DNA from: Thermoplasmata archaeon M9B2D
GTDB taxonomy: Archaea; Thermoplasmatota; E2; DHVEG-1
Length of the DNA: 25,469 nt
Assembly (NCBI GenBank): GCA_002900555.1
Contig: MUGD01000014.1
Span: forward strand, 1 to 25,469
Reading direction: 5' to 3'
Shown here: piece by piece, positions 1-6,519 of the stretch
Layout of the letters: the number at the start of each line of letters is the position of its first letter
Numbering within the stretch: the first letter of the stretch is position 1
Translations under genes and position numbers: made by a program
The notes under the pieces: generated by a model
What the model saw: the letters and a program-made list of their open reading frames with translations, nothing else
Databases searched by the model: none
Told to the model about the DNA's origin: nothing

Positions 1-261
1 CCCATCCGAAATATCAACACCATAAACCTTACCAGAATCACCAACAAGTCTTGCAAACTCAATAACACTCTCACCAGTACCAACACCTATTTCAAGAACA
101 ACATCGTCTTCTTTAACAGAAAGCTTTTCCACACCCATCTGTATATATTTTCTTTCAAAGCTACCCTGAGAAAAATCATACAAACGACTAATACGACTAT
201 AAAACACTCGTGCTTCATTTTTAGAACGAGTAACACGACTAATCTTATCTGATTTAATCAA
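1..261 (-). CDS. SAM-dependent methyltransferase, UbiE-like (partial, 3' end outside window)
   Basis: Only the N-terminal ~87 residues are present; the gene runs off the left edge. The translation shows an N-terminal segment rich in Arg, Tyr and Phe (SRVTRSKNEARVFYSRIS), then the SAM-binding motif I EIGVGTGESV at the end of a beta strand, and then GKVYGVDISDG, the acidic motif II strand of class I methyltransferases. This order is typical of UbiE/COQ5-like enzymes; the substrate cannot be told from this fragment. There is no ATG. I chose TTG at 259-261 because it begins just before the first family-like residues; TTG at 276 or 282 is also possible, and no strong ribosome site helps. It lies 34 bases downstream of the site-2 protease gene and is probably cotranscribed with it. 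Confidence 0.8.
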   Translation of the reverse strand, partial: MIKSDKISRVTRSKNEARVFYSRISRLYDFSQGSFERKYIQMGVEKLSVKEDDVVLEIGVGTGESVIEFARLVGDSGKVYGVDISDG

Positions 262-295
262 AATTACGCCCGCCAAATACAATGGATTATATTTT

Positions 296-1411
296 TTATG
301 TTTGATTCTCTTTCATTTTAATAGCATGTAACACATCTGACCAAGATATAATACCTAAGATTTGACCATTATTTTGAACAATTAACCTATCATTATGATT
401 CCTAGCCATGGTCTTAAAAGCATCGATAGCATCATCCTCAGGAGAAATAGAAAGAAAATCCCTATGCATCACATCCTTAATAAGAACACTATCCTGCCTG
501 TCTTTACCAACACCGCGAAGATCCAAAACAGATACAGTACCAACAATTTTATCATTCTCAATAACAGGATAACCAAGATGTTTATGAGCAAACATATAAT
601 CAGAAAGCTTCCGTAAACTCATATCAGGTGAAACAGATTCAACATTAGGAGTCATAATATCCTTAACTTTTACATTTTCCAAAGCAAGAGACACACCAAG
701 AGCCTGCTGCTCCTGAGATGCACCAAAATAAATAAAAATAGCAATAAAAATCAACCATAGGTTATAAAAAATCCCAAAAACAGCCATAAAAATAGCAACA
801 CCCTTACCAAAACCAGATGCTACTTTTGTAGCTTTACCATAATCCATACGCATCGCAAGACCTGCTCTAAGAACCCTACCACCATCAATAGGAAACGCGG
901 GGATAAGATTAAAACCAGCAAGCAATAAATTATAAAATGTAAGAGTACCAAAAGAAATAGATATTATCTGTAAAGATAAAGAACCGCTAAACTGGTTAAT
1001 AAAAATATAAACAAAATAAAAAACAGCACCAATAAGAACACTGACGGCAGGTCCAACAATAGCTATGCTCATCTCCTGCTTTGGGTTTCGTGGGATTTCT
1101 TCAGTTTGAGAAACACCTCCAAAAATAAAAAGAGTTATACCATTAATTTTATATCCAAACTTTTGAGTAATATAAGAGTGACCAAGCTCATGAAGAAGTA
1201 CACATACAAAAAGCAAAGTAGCAATAATGATCCCTAATAAGAATTGAACACCCAAAGAAATCGGTAAACCACCAAAACCAATAGTAAAACCAAAAATAGA
1301 AAAACTTTCAGCAGCAAAAGCCCAAGCAAATAAAGCAAGAATAATAATAAACGAAAAATGAACCTTTATAGGAATACCTATGATTTTTCCAATCTGAAAA
1401 CTTGTTTTCAT
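296..1411 (-). CDS. Site-2 protease (M50 family) with C-terminal CBS domain pair
   Basis: A 371-residue membrane zinc metalloprotease. The zinc site HELGH is at residues 74-78 inside a hydrophobic helix, and the third ligand motif NLIPAFPIDGGRV is at 168-180 (Asp176), the SpoIVFB/RseP-type arrangement. About six membrane helices fill residues 12-235. Residues ~248-371 form two CBS motifs (VKDIMTP..., IKDVMHRD...), which in related proteases bind adenine nucleotides and may link cleavage to energy state. Such enzymes cut membrane-embedded substrates, often anti-sigma or membrane-tethered regulators; the substrate here is unknown. The ATG at 1411 follows a weak GGAAGTG site. The TATA-like octamer at 1433-1440 puts the predicted transcript start close to the ATG, so the leader is very short. 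Its promoter carries the 11-base repeat array at 1445-1477. A methyltransferase gene follows. Confidence 0.93.
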   Translation of the reverse strand: MKTSFQIGKIIGIPIKVHFSFIIILALFAWAFAAESFSIFGFTIGFGGLPISLGVQFLLGIIIATLLFVCVLLHELGHSYITQKFGYKINGITLFIFGGVSQTEEIPRNPKQEMSIAIVGPAVSVLIGAVFYFVYIFINQFSGSLSLQIISISFGTLTFYNLLLAGFNLIPAFPIDGGRVLRAGLAMRMDYGKATKVASGFGKGVAIFMAVFGIFYNLWLIFIAIFIYFGASQEQQALGVSLALENVKVKDIMTPNVESVSPDMSLRKLSDYMFAHKHLGYPVIENDKIVGTVSVLDLRGVGKDRQDSVLIKDVMHRDFLSISPEDDAIDAFKTMARNHNDRLIVQNNGQILGIISWSDVLHAIKMKENQT

Positions 1412-1432
1412 GCACTTCCACTAGTTGTTTAA

Positions 1433-1477
1433 TACTTATAATAATGACTTAAAAACAATTCAAAAATAATTAAAAAA
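1433..1477 (-). promoter_or_regulatory. Promoter with three 11-bp phased A-tract repeats (array A)
   Basis: Plus-strand units TGACTTAAAAA (1445-1455), CAATTCAAAAA (1456-1466) and TAATTAAAAAA (1467-1477) abut with no spacer. On the coding (minus) strand the array ends four bases before the TATA-like octamer TATAAGTA (1440-1433), which serves the site-2 protease gene starting at 1411. Four other promoters in the window share this layout. Confidence 0.75.
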
Positions 1478-1592
1478 TAAATATGATCCAGATATACCTC
1501 CAATATATGTTATTTTTTCCGGTATTTTGGTGTTTAAAACCCTTCCTCCACTTAATTTATATTCCCTGAAACTACAATTTCCAAATACAACA

Positions 1593-1823
1593 TTAACGGT
1601 ATTTTCTAATTTTATCTTCAAGAGCAATACCAGATTTTGTTAGATACAGTATTAAACATACAACTATAATAATTATTGAAACTGTTAACATGATCCAATC
1701 ATATTGAAGTGGATGTTGATTTAAAGCAGTTTTAATAATATTTACTACACTCATGAACCCAATTCCAGTAAAAAAACTTAAACCTACAATCAACCAGACA
1801 TACCTTTTTTGCTCTTTATTCAT
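1593..1823 (-). CDS. Small two-helix membrane protein, 76 aa, unknown
   Basis: I do not recognise a family. Two hydrophobic helices (about residues 9-30 and 43-62) are joined by a short polar loop, with a charged N-terminus (MNKEQKR) and a basic C-terminal tail (EDKIRKYR). The ATG is preceded by GAGAGGATAAAG, a good ribosome site. It is the last gene of an apparent operon with the genes at 1857, 2096 and 2528, with gaps of 33, 32 and 18 bases. Three of those four genes encode small two-helix membrane proteins, so the set may act at the membrane together with the OsmC protein. No function can be assigned. Confidence 0.65.
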   Translation of the reverse strand: MNKEQKRYVWLIVGLSFFTGIGFMSVVNIIKTALNQHPLQYDWIMLTVSIIIIVVCLILYLTKSGIALEDKIRKYR

Positions 1824-1856
1824 CTTTATCCTCTCACACTATAATTTCATTTAAAT

Positions 1857-2063
1857 TTAAGATTTGGGAGAAATGTCTTTGTCCTCTAGTTCTTTCAAGT
1901 ATTTATTCTCTACCCATCGGTCTGCACTAAGTGCAAGAATACTTACAACAGCAAAAATAATCATACCTACATGTGAATATTCTTTGAGTATTGCCATTAT
2001 TGCTGATATGATTATTGCATATAGCAATGTATTTGTTATATGCCTTTTGTATCTATATTTCAT
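1857..2063 (-). CDS. Small two-helix membrane protein, 68 aa, unknown
   Basis: Basic N-terminus (MKYRYKRH), two adjacent hydrophobic helices at about residues 11-26 and 31-46, then a charged tail rich in Lys, Glu and Asp. The length and layout resemble small archaeal 2TM proteins, but I see no diagnostic motif. GAAGGT lies eight bases upstream of the ATG. It sits between the OsmC gene and another two-helix protein in one apparent operon. A plus-strand open frame over the same bases (1864-2106) has no ribosome site and looks like a shadow. Confidence 0.6.
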   Translation of the reverse strand: MKYRYKRHITNTLLYAIIISAIMAILKEYSHVGMIIFAVVSILALSADRWVENKYLKELEDKDISPKS

Positions 2064-2095
2064 ACTATTACCTTCTCAAAGATACCATACCATTT

Positions 2096-2509
2096 TTATC
2101 TATTAATTTTATATGAAGATGTAATCGATACTGAACCTTTTAACATACCCATAACTGAGCAATATTTCTCATGTGACAAATTAATAGCATGCTCTACATG
2201 CTTTGGTTTAATTTGTTGACCATAAAAAACATACTCAAGATGAATCTTAGTAAACACCTTTGGATAACTATCTGCACGCTCAGCATCAATATAAATTTCA
2301 AAATCTTCTAACATAACCTTTTTTTTATTTAAAATCGAAACTATATCAGATCCTGAGCAACCACCTAGAGCAAGTAATATCAGCTCCATCGGATGAGTAG
2401 CGGCATCTAAACCACAAACCTCTTTCGGTGTATCAATAGCAGCCCAATGATTACTATCAGCCTTACCAATAAAAGAACAATCTTTAACTTGTTTTAACAC
2501 AGCTTTCAT
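2096..2509 (-). CDS. OsmC family peroxiredoxin-like protein
   Basis: A 137-residue OsmC/Ohr-superfamily protein. Family members reduce organic or inorganic hydroperoxides with a reactive cysteine pair in a dimeric fold, in the cytoplasm. The two expected cysteines are visible: Cys51 in GGCSGSDI, which starts the central helix, and Cys117 in EKYCSVMGML. The preceding THPMELILLALGGC is the classic OsmC helix signature. Length is normal for the family, and the sequence looks closer to the general OsmC/YhfA-like group than to Ohr proper. The ATG follows GAGGG with seven bases between. It is flanked on both sides by small membrane proteins in the same apparent operon, and lies near ferritin-like and UspA genes, consistent with an oxidative-stress neighbourhood. 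Confidence 0.92.
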   Translation of the reverse strand: MKAVLKQVKDCSFIGKADSNHWAAIDTPKEVCGLDAATHPMELILLALGGCSGSDIVSILNKKKVMLEDFEIYIDAERADSYPKVFTKIHLEYVFYGQQIKPKHVEHAINLSHEKYCSVMGMLKGSVSITSSYKINR

Positions 2510-2527
2510 ACTTTTTCCCTCTTATTA

Positions 2528-2716
2528 TCAATTTTTACTAACAGAACTTATCCCTACAAAACCAACAACAAATAAACCAATTGCTAAAAGAGTAATAACA
2601 GTACTAATATAAGATTCAACTGTAATATTTTCTAAAATCATTAATGCAAAACTTGCAGCAGCCATTACTAATGCAACTGCAAACAAAGCTGTATTTGCAA
2701 CTTCTTTTGATTTCAT
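2528..2716 (-). CDS. Small two-helix membrane protein, 62 aa, unknown
   Basis: Two hydrophobic helices (about residues 8-28 and 36-57) separated by an acidic, Ser/Thr-containing loop (ENITVES), with a short charged N-terminus. No family recognised. It is first in the apparent operon that continues to the OsmC gene 18 bases downstream and two more small membrane proteins. The ATG is preceded by a weak GAAGTGA site. A TATA-like stretch at 2753-2767 gives a predicted start of transcription near 2735, so this gene probably has its own promoter rather than reading on from the ferritin-like gene. Confidence 0.6.
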   Translation of the reverse strand: MKSKEVANTALFAVALVMAAASFALMILENITVESYISTVITLLAIGLFVVGFVGISSVSKN

Positions 2717-2752
2717 ATTTTTTCACTTCTATTGTTGAATTTTGATCATAAT

Positions 2753-2767
2753 CTTATATCTTTTATA
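2753..2767 (-). promoter_or_regulatory. Putative TATA promoter of the OsmC operon
   Basis: The minus strand reads TATAAAAGATATAAG here, 37-51 bases before the ATG at 2716. This spacing suits an archaeal TATA box with a short leader. The 11-base repeat array seen at other promoters is absent. The rest of the gap 2717-2921 holds no convincing gene; the only open frame is about 20 codons and has no ribosome site. Confidence 0.45.
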
Positions 2768-2921
2768 CAATCAATAATAATACGTTTTGTGCAGTCATCT
2801 GGAATATCAATAAACATAATAGCTAAAAAAATCAAAATAGACCATTAGAGTCCATCTATCCATTTTGAAACTCTTGTCTTGATTTGAATATATTATTTAC
2901 AATATTCATCTCTATCTATCC

Positions 2922-3344
2922 TTATTTCCCCAGTGCTTGTGTTAAATCCATCGCATGTTCTTGTTCCATAGCAAGTATAGTTCGTAGTTGCTGTGCAAGA
3001 GCAAACTCTTTTAGTTGTTCAGCCTGTTCAATACGTATTTTATAACGTGTAATAGCATCTTCTTCACCCTCAAGATCCTGCTCAAGCATCTTTACATTAT
3101 CTGGTGATGTTTTTATTTCACCAATTTCCACAGTTGGAACACCATTAAGAAAATCGATTTGATCAGCAAGAATTATCGCATGTTGAATTTCTTCATTTGC
3201 ATGAATTTTTATTTCTTTGATAATATCTCCATATTCAGCTCCAGTTAGAACCGCTGCATGTTGAATATATTGTATAGCAGCAGAGTACTCCAGCATCAAA
3301 TCTCGGTTGAGTAAATCAACTAATTTTTTCATAGTTATTTCCAT
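2922..3344 (-). CDS. Ferritin-like diiron protein (bacterioferritin/Dps-type four-helix bundle)
   Basis: A 140-residue four-helix-bundle protein of the ferritin-like superfamily. The diiron ligands can be placed: Glu19 in LMLEYSAAIQY, E52-x-x-H55 in NEEIQH, Glu94/95 in LEGEEDAI and E127-x-x-H130 in MEQEHAMDL. Such proteins oxidise Fe(II) and store iron or consume peroxide. The start is decided by the ribosome site: GGAGG at 3353-3357 lies eight bases before the ATG at 3344. A longer frame beginning with TTG at 3359 would place the start inside that site, so I reject it. It is the last gene of the UspA, zinc-ribbon, ferritin operon, 24 bases after its neighbour. Whether it forms a storage shell or a smaller oxidoreductase cannot be told here. 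Confidence 0.88.
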   Translation of the reverse strand: MEITMKKLVDLLNRDLMLEYSAAIQYIQHAAVLTGAEYGDIIKEIKIHANEEIQHAIILADQIDFLNGVPTVEIGEIKTSPDNVKMLEQDLEGEEDAITRYKIRIEQAEQLKEFALAQQLRTILAMEQEHAMDLTQALGK

Positions 3345-3368
3345 AATTTTTACCTCCAAATATTTTTT

Positions 3369-3614
3369 TTAAACTAATCCATGAACAGTATCTGCACATC
3401 CTCTGCAGATGTTCTTTGTTTCCCCTTTTATCTCAATATGATGTATATCATCAAAACTATGCTCTTCACCACACACACAACAAAGATAAAGTTCCTCTGC
3501 AGTATTTGATTCGTGGGTTGGGCAACTCCGTTCGTGATTGGCTACTTCAGTTCCATCTTTTCTTTTATATTCTTTAACTATTATATGTTTTTTTCCATCT
3601 TTACATTTTGTCAT
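3369..3614 (-). CDS. Small zinc-ribbon protein, 81 aa
   Basis: No named family recognised. The N-terminal half carries KEYKRKDGTEVANHERSCP, resembling a basic Lys-Asp-Gly motif found in many small archaeal proteins. The C-terminal half has two CxxC knuckles, CCVC and CRGC, about 25 residues apart, as in a zinc ribbon or treble clef, and an intervening HH pair. It is likely a small metal-binding protein that contacts nucleic acid or a partner protein; that is inference. GGAGG at 3623-3627 lies eight bases before the ATG at 3614, which rules out the in-frame ATG at 3629 that overlaps the ribosome site. It sits between UspA and the ferritin-like gene with 24-base gaps on each side, so it is probably coexpressed with them. 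Confidence 0.75.
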   Translation of the reverse strand: MTKCKDGKKHIIVKEYKRKDGTEVANHERSCPTHESNTAEELYLCCVCGEEHSFDDIHHIEIKGETKNICRGCADTVHGLV

Positions 3615-3638
3615 ATTCTTATCCTCCATTTTTCAATT

Positions 3639-4094
3639 TTAACGAATAACCATAACAGGTGAACTAGAATGATGTAAAACCTTTTGACAAACACTACCCA
3701 TAAGAATTCTGCTTAAAGCAGATTTTCCTTTGCAGCCCATTACAATCAAATCATTTTTACCAGCTTCTTTGATTATTTCCTGATCAGGAAAACCCATAGC
3801 AAGTTTTGTTTTAACAATAACACCTATTTCAGACCCCATCTTCTTTATTTCATCAAGAAATGAACGCCCTTCTTTTTTCATTAGAGTAATTACATCAGGA
3901 TACATTGTGCCAAGTTCAGGATAAATATCATTTGGTTCTTGTATCACATACAAAGCAACTATATCAATACCAGTATCTTTTGCAAGATCTATAGCTTTTT
4001 TAGCAGCATGCTTAGAACTTTTAGACCCATCAACAGCGGTAATTATTCTTCTAAAATCCTTATTTTTTGATTTATTTTTTTGAATTTTTTTCAT
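3639..4094 (-). CDS. Universal stress protein, UspA family
   Basis: A 151-residue single-domain Usp protein. The N-terminal strand RRIITAVDGSKSS (Asp22) and the C-terminal ATP-binding signature G-2x-G-9x-G-S at residues 120-134 (MGCKGKSALSRILMGSV) are both intact, so it is of the nucleotide-binding type. Usp proteins act in the cytoplasm as nucleotide-dependent stress effectors; the partner is unknown. It follows GGAGTG and a nine-base spacer. It heads an apparent operon with the zinc-ribbon and ferritin-like genes, driven by the repeat-bearing promoter at 4141-4185 with a leader of about 24 bases. Confidence 0.94.
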   Translation of the reverse strand: MKKIQKNKSKNKDFRRIITAVDGSKSSKHAAKKAIDLAKDTGIDIVALYVIQEPNDIYPELGTMYPDVITLMKKEGRSFLDEIKKMGSEIGVIVKTKLAMGFPDQEIIKEAGKNDLIVMGCKGKSALSRILMGSVCQKVLHHSSSPVMVIR

Positions 4095-4140
4095 ATCAAA
4101 TTACACTCCAAAATATTTTTTAAAACACCAAGCTCAAGTA

Positions 4141-4185
4141 TTTATAAAAATATGACTAAAAAATAATTAAAAAATGACTTAAAAA
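4141..4185 (-). promoter_or_regulatory. Promoter with three 11-bp phased A-tract repeats (array B)
   Basis: Units TGACTAAAAAA (4153-4163), TAATTAAAAAA (4164-4174) and TGACTTAAAAA (4175-4185) on the plus strand are exactly adjacent. Four bases separate the array from the minus-strand TATA octamer TTTATAAA (4148-4141). The predicted transcript start is near 4118, ahead of the UspA gene at 4094. Confidence 0.78.
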
Positions 4186-4203
4186 TAGCTCAGTTAGTTT
4201 GTA

Positions 4204-4415
4204 TTATTTTTTTTCTTTTTTACACGTTGTATAAATAGACATTATAGTATGCGATATCAATAATAAACCAAGAAAAATCCAAAAGAAAACCCACGAAAAA
4301 TGCTTATATCCCAGCATCTTCTGAAAATACATTAATAACAGTAAAAAAATATCATCAAAATACATACTAAGGCAGGAATAACGCAGAAACAAGCATCTTT
4401 AACTTTTAATTTCAT
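4204..4415 (-). pseudogene. Small two-helix membrane protein split by a one-base frameshift in a T7 run
   Basis: The ATG at 4415 has a strong GGTGATG site upstream and opens MKLKVKDACFCVIPALVCIL, the start of a membrane helix, but that frame stops at 4332-4334 after 27 codons. A second frame, entered with one extra T in the run of seven (4343-4349), continues as MYFQKMLGYKHFSWVFFWI, finishing a second helix and a charged tail ending CKKEKK at 4204. Joined, they give a sensible protein of about 70 residues with two membrane helices and a basic N-terminus, like the other small membrane proteins nearby. This may be a sequencing error, a decayed gene, or slippage on the run. The upstream gene's stop overlaps the region of its ribosome site, suggesting translational coupling. 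No family recognised. Confidence 0.55.
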
Positions 4416-4426
4416 TTTTCATCACC

Positions 4427-4537
4427 TTATAGAACGAATCTAATCAATAGAGTTAACAAACTTATTACAATTAAAGTTCCAATAAAAAAATAAGGATTAG
4501 TAATCATTTCATTTTTGTTGATATTTTTTGTTTCCAT
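4427..4537 (-). CDS. Tiny single-helix membrane peptide, 36 aa
   Basis: A 36-codon frame: a polar N-terminus (METKNINKNEMITN) followed by one hydrophobic helix (PYFFIGTLIVISLLTLLIRF) and an end at Val-Leu. GGGAG lies six bases before the ATG. The stop codon directly abuts the GGTGA ribosome site of the next small membrane gene, so the two look translationally coupled. It is the first frame after the structured leader at 4554-4640 and the repeat-bearing promoter at 4690-4745. Short frames occur by chance, but the ribosome site, the coupling and the clean polar-helix layout favour a real gene. No function can be assigned. Confidence 0.5.
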   Translation of the reverse strand: METKNINKNEMITNPYFFIGTLIVISLLTLLIRFVL

Positions 4538-4553
4538 TATATTCTCCCAGGCA

Positions 4554-4640
4554 TTGTAGAGCCATCATGAAGGGATGTACTCCATGATGGTGTGGGGATA
4601 GGATGCGAATAAATAAGGATTCGCCCAGAAGGCTCTACAA
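4554..4640 (-). promoter_or_regulatory. Structured leader RNA element 1 (TGTAGAG/CTCTACA-bounded)
   Basis: A perfect 10-base inverted repeat, TTGTAGAGCC (4554-4563) and GGCTCTACAA (4631-4640), closes an 87-base element. Inside are two more helices: CCATCATG (4562-4569) with CATGATGG, and GCGAAT with ATTCGC around an 8-base loop. The fold resembles a closed multi-branch junction. It lies between the promoter and the 36-codon gene at 4537, so it should be transcribed as the 5' leader. A related element is at 11781-11862. Beyond the TGTAGAG arms the two share GGAG just upstream, CTCTACA followed by A/T-TG at the other end, and an internal minus-strand CATCCT(A/T)TCC box. I do not recognise a known riboswitch. 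Confidence 0.6.
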
Positions 4641-4689
4641 CTCCTCTATTTTTCTTCAATGCTCTATATAAATTTTTTAATTCCATCGT

Positions 4690-4745
4690 TATTTAAAATA
4701 ATAACTCAAGAATAAGTCGAAAATAAATAAGAAACAATTAAAAAA
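4690..4745 (-). promoter_or_regulatory. Promoter with four 11-bp phased A-tract repeats (array C)
   Basis: Units TAACTCAAGAA (4702-4712), TAAGTCGAAAA (4713-4723), TAAATAAGAAA (4724-4734) and CAATTAAAAAA (4735-4745) run without gaps up to the stop codon of the preceding gene. Four bases on the other side separate them from a minus-strand TTTAAATA octamer (4697-4690). A second good TATA box, TTTATATA, lies at 4672-4665, so two start sites are possible; both would transcribe leader element 1. Confidence 0.7.
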
Positions 4746-5132
4746 TTATATATCAACGGTATACTTATTCCCGCTTGGAAAGACAGTATAAGTAAGAGTA
4801 AACGGAGCGTCTATTATACTTTCATGCACTTCTGCAGACATAAGAGTTAAATTAATCATTTTACCGGGGTCAATTTTATAACCCGCACCAGCTCCTGTTA
4901 AATCAATATTACTTCCTTGAACAGTTGAAAGATACATATCAGCAATCCAACCAGTTTTATCTTGGTTATTTTTAATAGAAACATTTACAAAATATTGATT
5001 ATTTTGATTATAAATATTTAAAACTTTCACATCAATATCCTTAGTTGAACTTCCTGCATACAATATTCCTAATACTAAAATTATGATAATAACTGCCACC
5101 AAAATTAATGATAACATAATGTTTTTCTTCAT
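4746..5132 (-). CDS. Membrane-anchored extracytoplasmic protein, Ig-like/DUF4352-like, 128 aa
   Basis: An N-terminal membrane helix (residues ~6-28, after MKKN) anchors a domain of about 100 residues predicted to be mostly beta strand, with alternating hydrophobics: DVKVLNIYNQNNQYFVNVSI, a GAGAGYKIDPGKM turn and a final TLTYTVFPSGNKYTVDI. The pattern resembles small Ig-like or DUF4352-type domains; I am not certain of the family. There is no lipobox cysteine, so the helix is likely an uncleaved signal anchor. GAGAGG precedes the ATG. It is 46 bases downstream of the APC permease and is probably the last gene of that operon, although a TATA-like stretch at about 5150-5160 could give it its own promoter. 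Confidence 0.65.
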   Translation of the reverse strand: MKKNIMLSLILVAVIIIILVLGILYAGSSTKDIDVKVLNIYNQNNQYFVNVSIKNNQDKTGWIADMYLSTVQGSNIDLTGAGAGYKIDPGKMINLTLMSAEVHESIIDAPFTLTYTVFPSGNKYTVDI

Positions 5133-5178
5133 TTTTTCATGCCTCTCAAATTATAATATAAAATACATTTTAATAAAC

Positions 5179-6489
5179 TCATTTATTAAAATTTTTAACC
5201 TTATAAATAGGTTGAATTATCCTTCCAGTTATTTTCTTATAAACAACTTCAATTCCAAATGAAGAACCAATCATTACAATTAATATTATCAAATTACTTG
5301 GATTCGTAAAGGTCCTCTGCCATAGTAAAATTATAAATGCAACTACACAAGCTATAATCCCAATAATAGAAATCCATCTACGACTTATAGTTTCTTTATA
5401 AAGTTTAACGTTGGCGGCATTAACCGCAGCAAAAATAAGTAAAAAACCAGTACTACCCATAACAGAAATACTAGAAAGGTCAAAAAAATTAGCAATGAAA
5501 AGAGTAATAATAGTTGTAATAATCAAACCTTCAATTGGCCGATTCCATACTTTTTTATCTAATAATTTTGGTAATTCTCCATCCTTTGCAATAATATAGC
5601 TAACACGAGCTGTACCATATAATGTTGCATTAATCGCAGATGAGGTTGAAAGAAGAGCAGCTATAGCAATTAAAATAAAACCACCGTTGCCAAGAAATGG
5701 TCTTGCACTTTCAGCTAAAGCGTAATCCTTTGCCGCGACAATATCACCAACAGCTAAATTACCAACTGTTACAAATGAAATAAGAATATAAAGACCAATG
5801 ACAAATAAAACAGCTGTATAAAATGCCCGAGGTAGATTTTTTTTAGGATTTTTAACATCACCTGATGCATTAGCAATAAGTTCAAAACCCTCATAAGCAA
5901 GAAAAATAATCATTCCACCAGCAACCAACTCAGGTAGATTACTCCAGGTACTTGGTTGAACTTGTTGTAGATTTACAGTCCATATACCAACAGATATAAA
6001 AATCAATAAAATACTAATTTTCAACCCAACAATCCATTCCTCTGTTTTTCCAACAAAAGTAGCACCTAACGCGTTAAGAACTGTAAAAAATAAAATCACA
6101 GCAGATATTAGTATATGCTTCCAAAAAATTTCTTCCGAAGCTGGAAAAAAACTAGCACCATAACTTCCAAAAGCAAAAGCATACAGCGATAGCATTACAA
6201 TATAACTAATCCACAATAAAATATTCATCCCGCCAGTAAAGATACCTGTTCCAAAACCTTGATTTAAAAATTCTACTGTTCCACCTTGATTTGGATATTT
6301 AACACTCAACCTAGCATAAGAATATGATGTTATTAATGCAATTAAACCAGCTAATGTAAAAGCTATAGGTGTTCCACCACGACCAAGTTGTACAGCAAGA
6401 CCAAGGACAGCAAATATCCCTCCACCCACCATTCCCCCAATACCAATTGAAACAACAGACCAATAACTAAGATTTCCCTCTTTTTTCAT
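5179..6489 (-). CDS. APC-superfamily amino acid permease
   Basis: A 436-residue polytopic transporter with about twelve membrane helices. The N-terminal helix has the signature GIGGMVGGGIFAVLG, the broken helix that binds the substrate amino and carboxyl groups in LeuT-fold APC transporters. Helix 6 and the following loop carry FLAYEGFELIANASGDVKNP, the usual conserved segment, and ARVSYIIAKDGELPK marks the helix 8-9 loop. It imports or exchanges amino acids across the cytoplasmic membrane; the substrate is not determined. The start has only a weak GGAA ribosome site. It lies 30 bases after the proton-ATPase gene, and that pairing suggests H+-coupled uptake or pH-linked amino-acid exchange. 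Confidence 0.92.
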   Translation of the reverse strand: MKKEGNLSYWSVVSIGIGGMVGGGIFAVLGLAVQLGRGGTPIAFTLAGLIALITSYSYARLSVKYPNQGGTVEFLNQGFGTGIFTGGMNILLWISYIVMLSLYAFAFGSYGASFFPASEEIFWKHILISAVILFFTVLNALGATFVGKTEEWIVGLKISILLIFISVGIWTVNLQQVQPSTWSNLPELVAGGMIIFLAYEGFELIANASGDVKNPKKNLPRAFYTAVLFVIGLYILISFVTVGNLAVGDIVAAKDYALAESARPFLGNGGFILIAIAALLSTSSAINATLYGTARVSYIIAKDGELPKLLDKKVWNRPIEGLIITTIITLFIANFFDLSSISVMGSTGFLLIFAAVNAANVKLYKETISRRWISIIGIIACVVAFIILLWQRTFTNPSNLIILIVMIGSSFGIEVVYKKITGRIIQPIYKVKNFNK

Positions 6490-6519
6490 CTTATCATTAT
6501 TCCGTGAATATTTATAGAT

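Noticed and set aside
2717..2921. Short frame MFIDIPDDCTKRIIIDC... on the minus strand
   Set aside because: Only about 20 codons, no ribosome site, and no homology I recognise; it may be a gene remnant.
3345..3359. Upstream TTG start of the ferritin-like gene at 3359
   Set aside because: That codon overlaps the GGAGG ribosome site that serves the ATG at 3344.
4554..4640. Leader element 1 as a MITE or insertion sequence remnant
   Set aside because: Terminal repeats are present, but I see no target-site duplication, and both copies sit in the same place between promoter and gene; not excluded outright.
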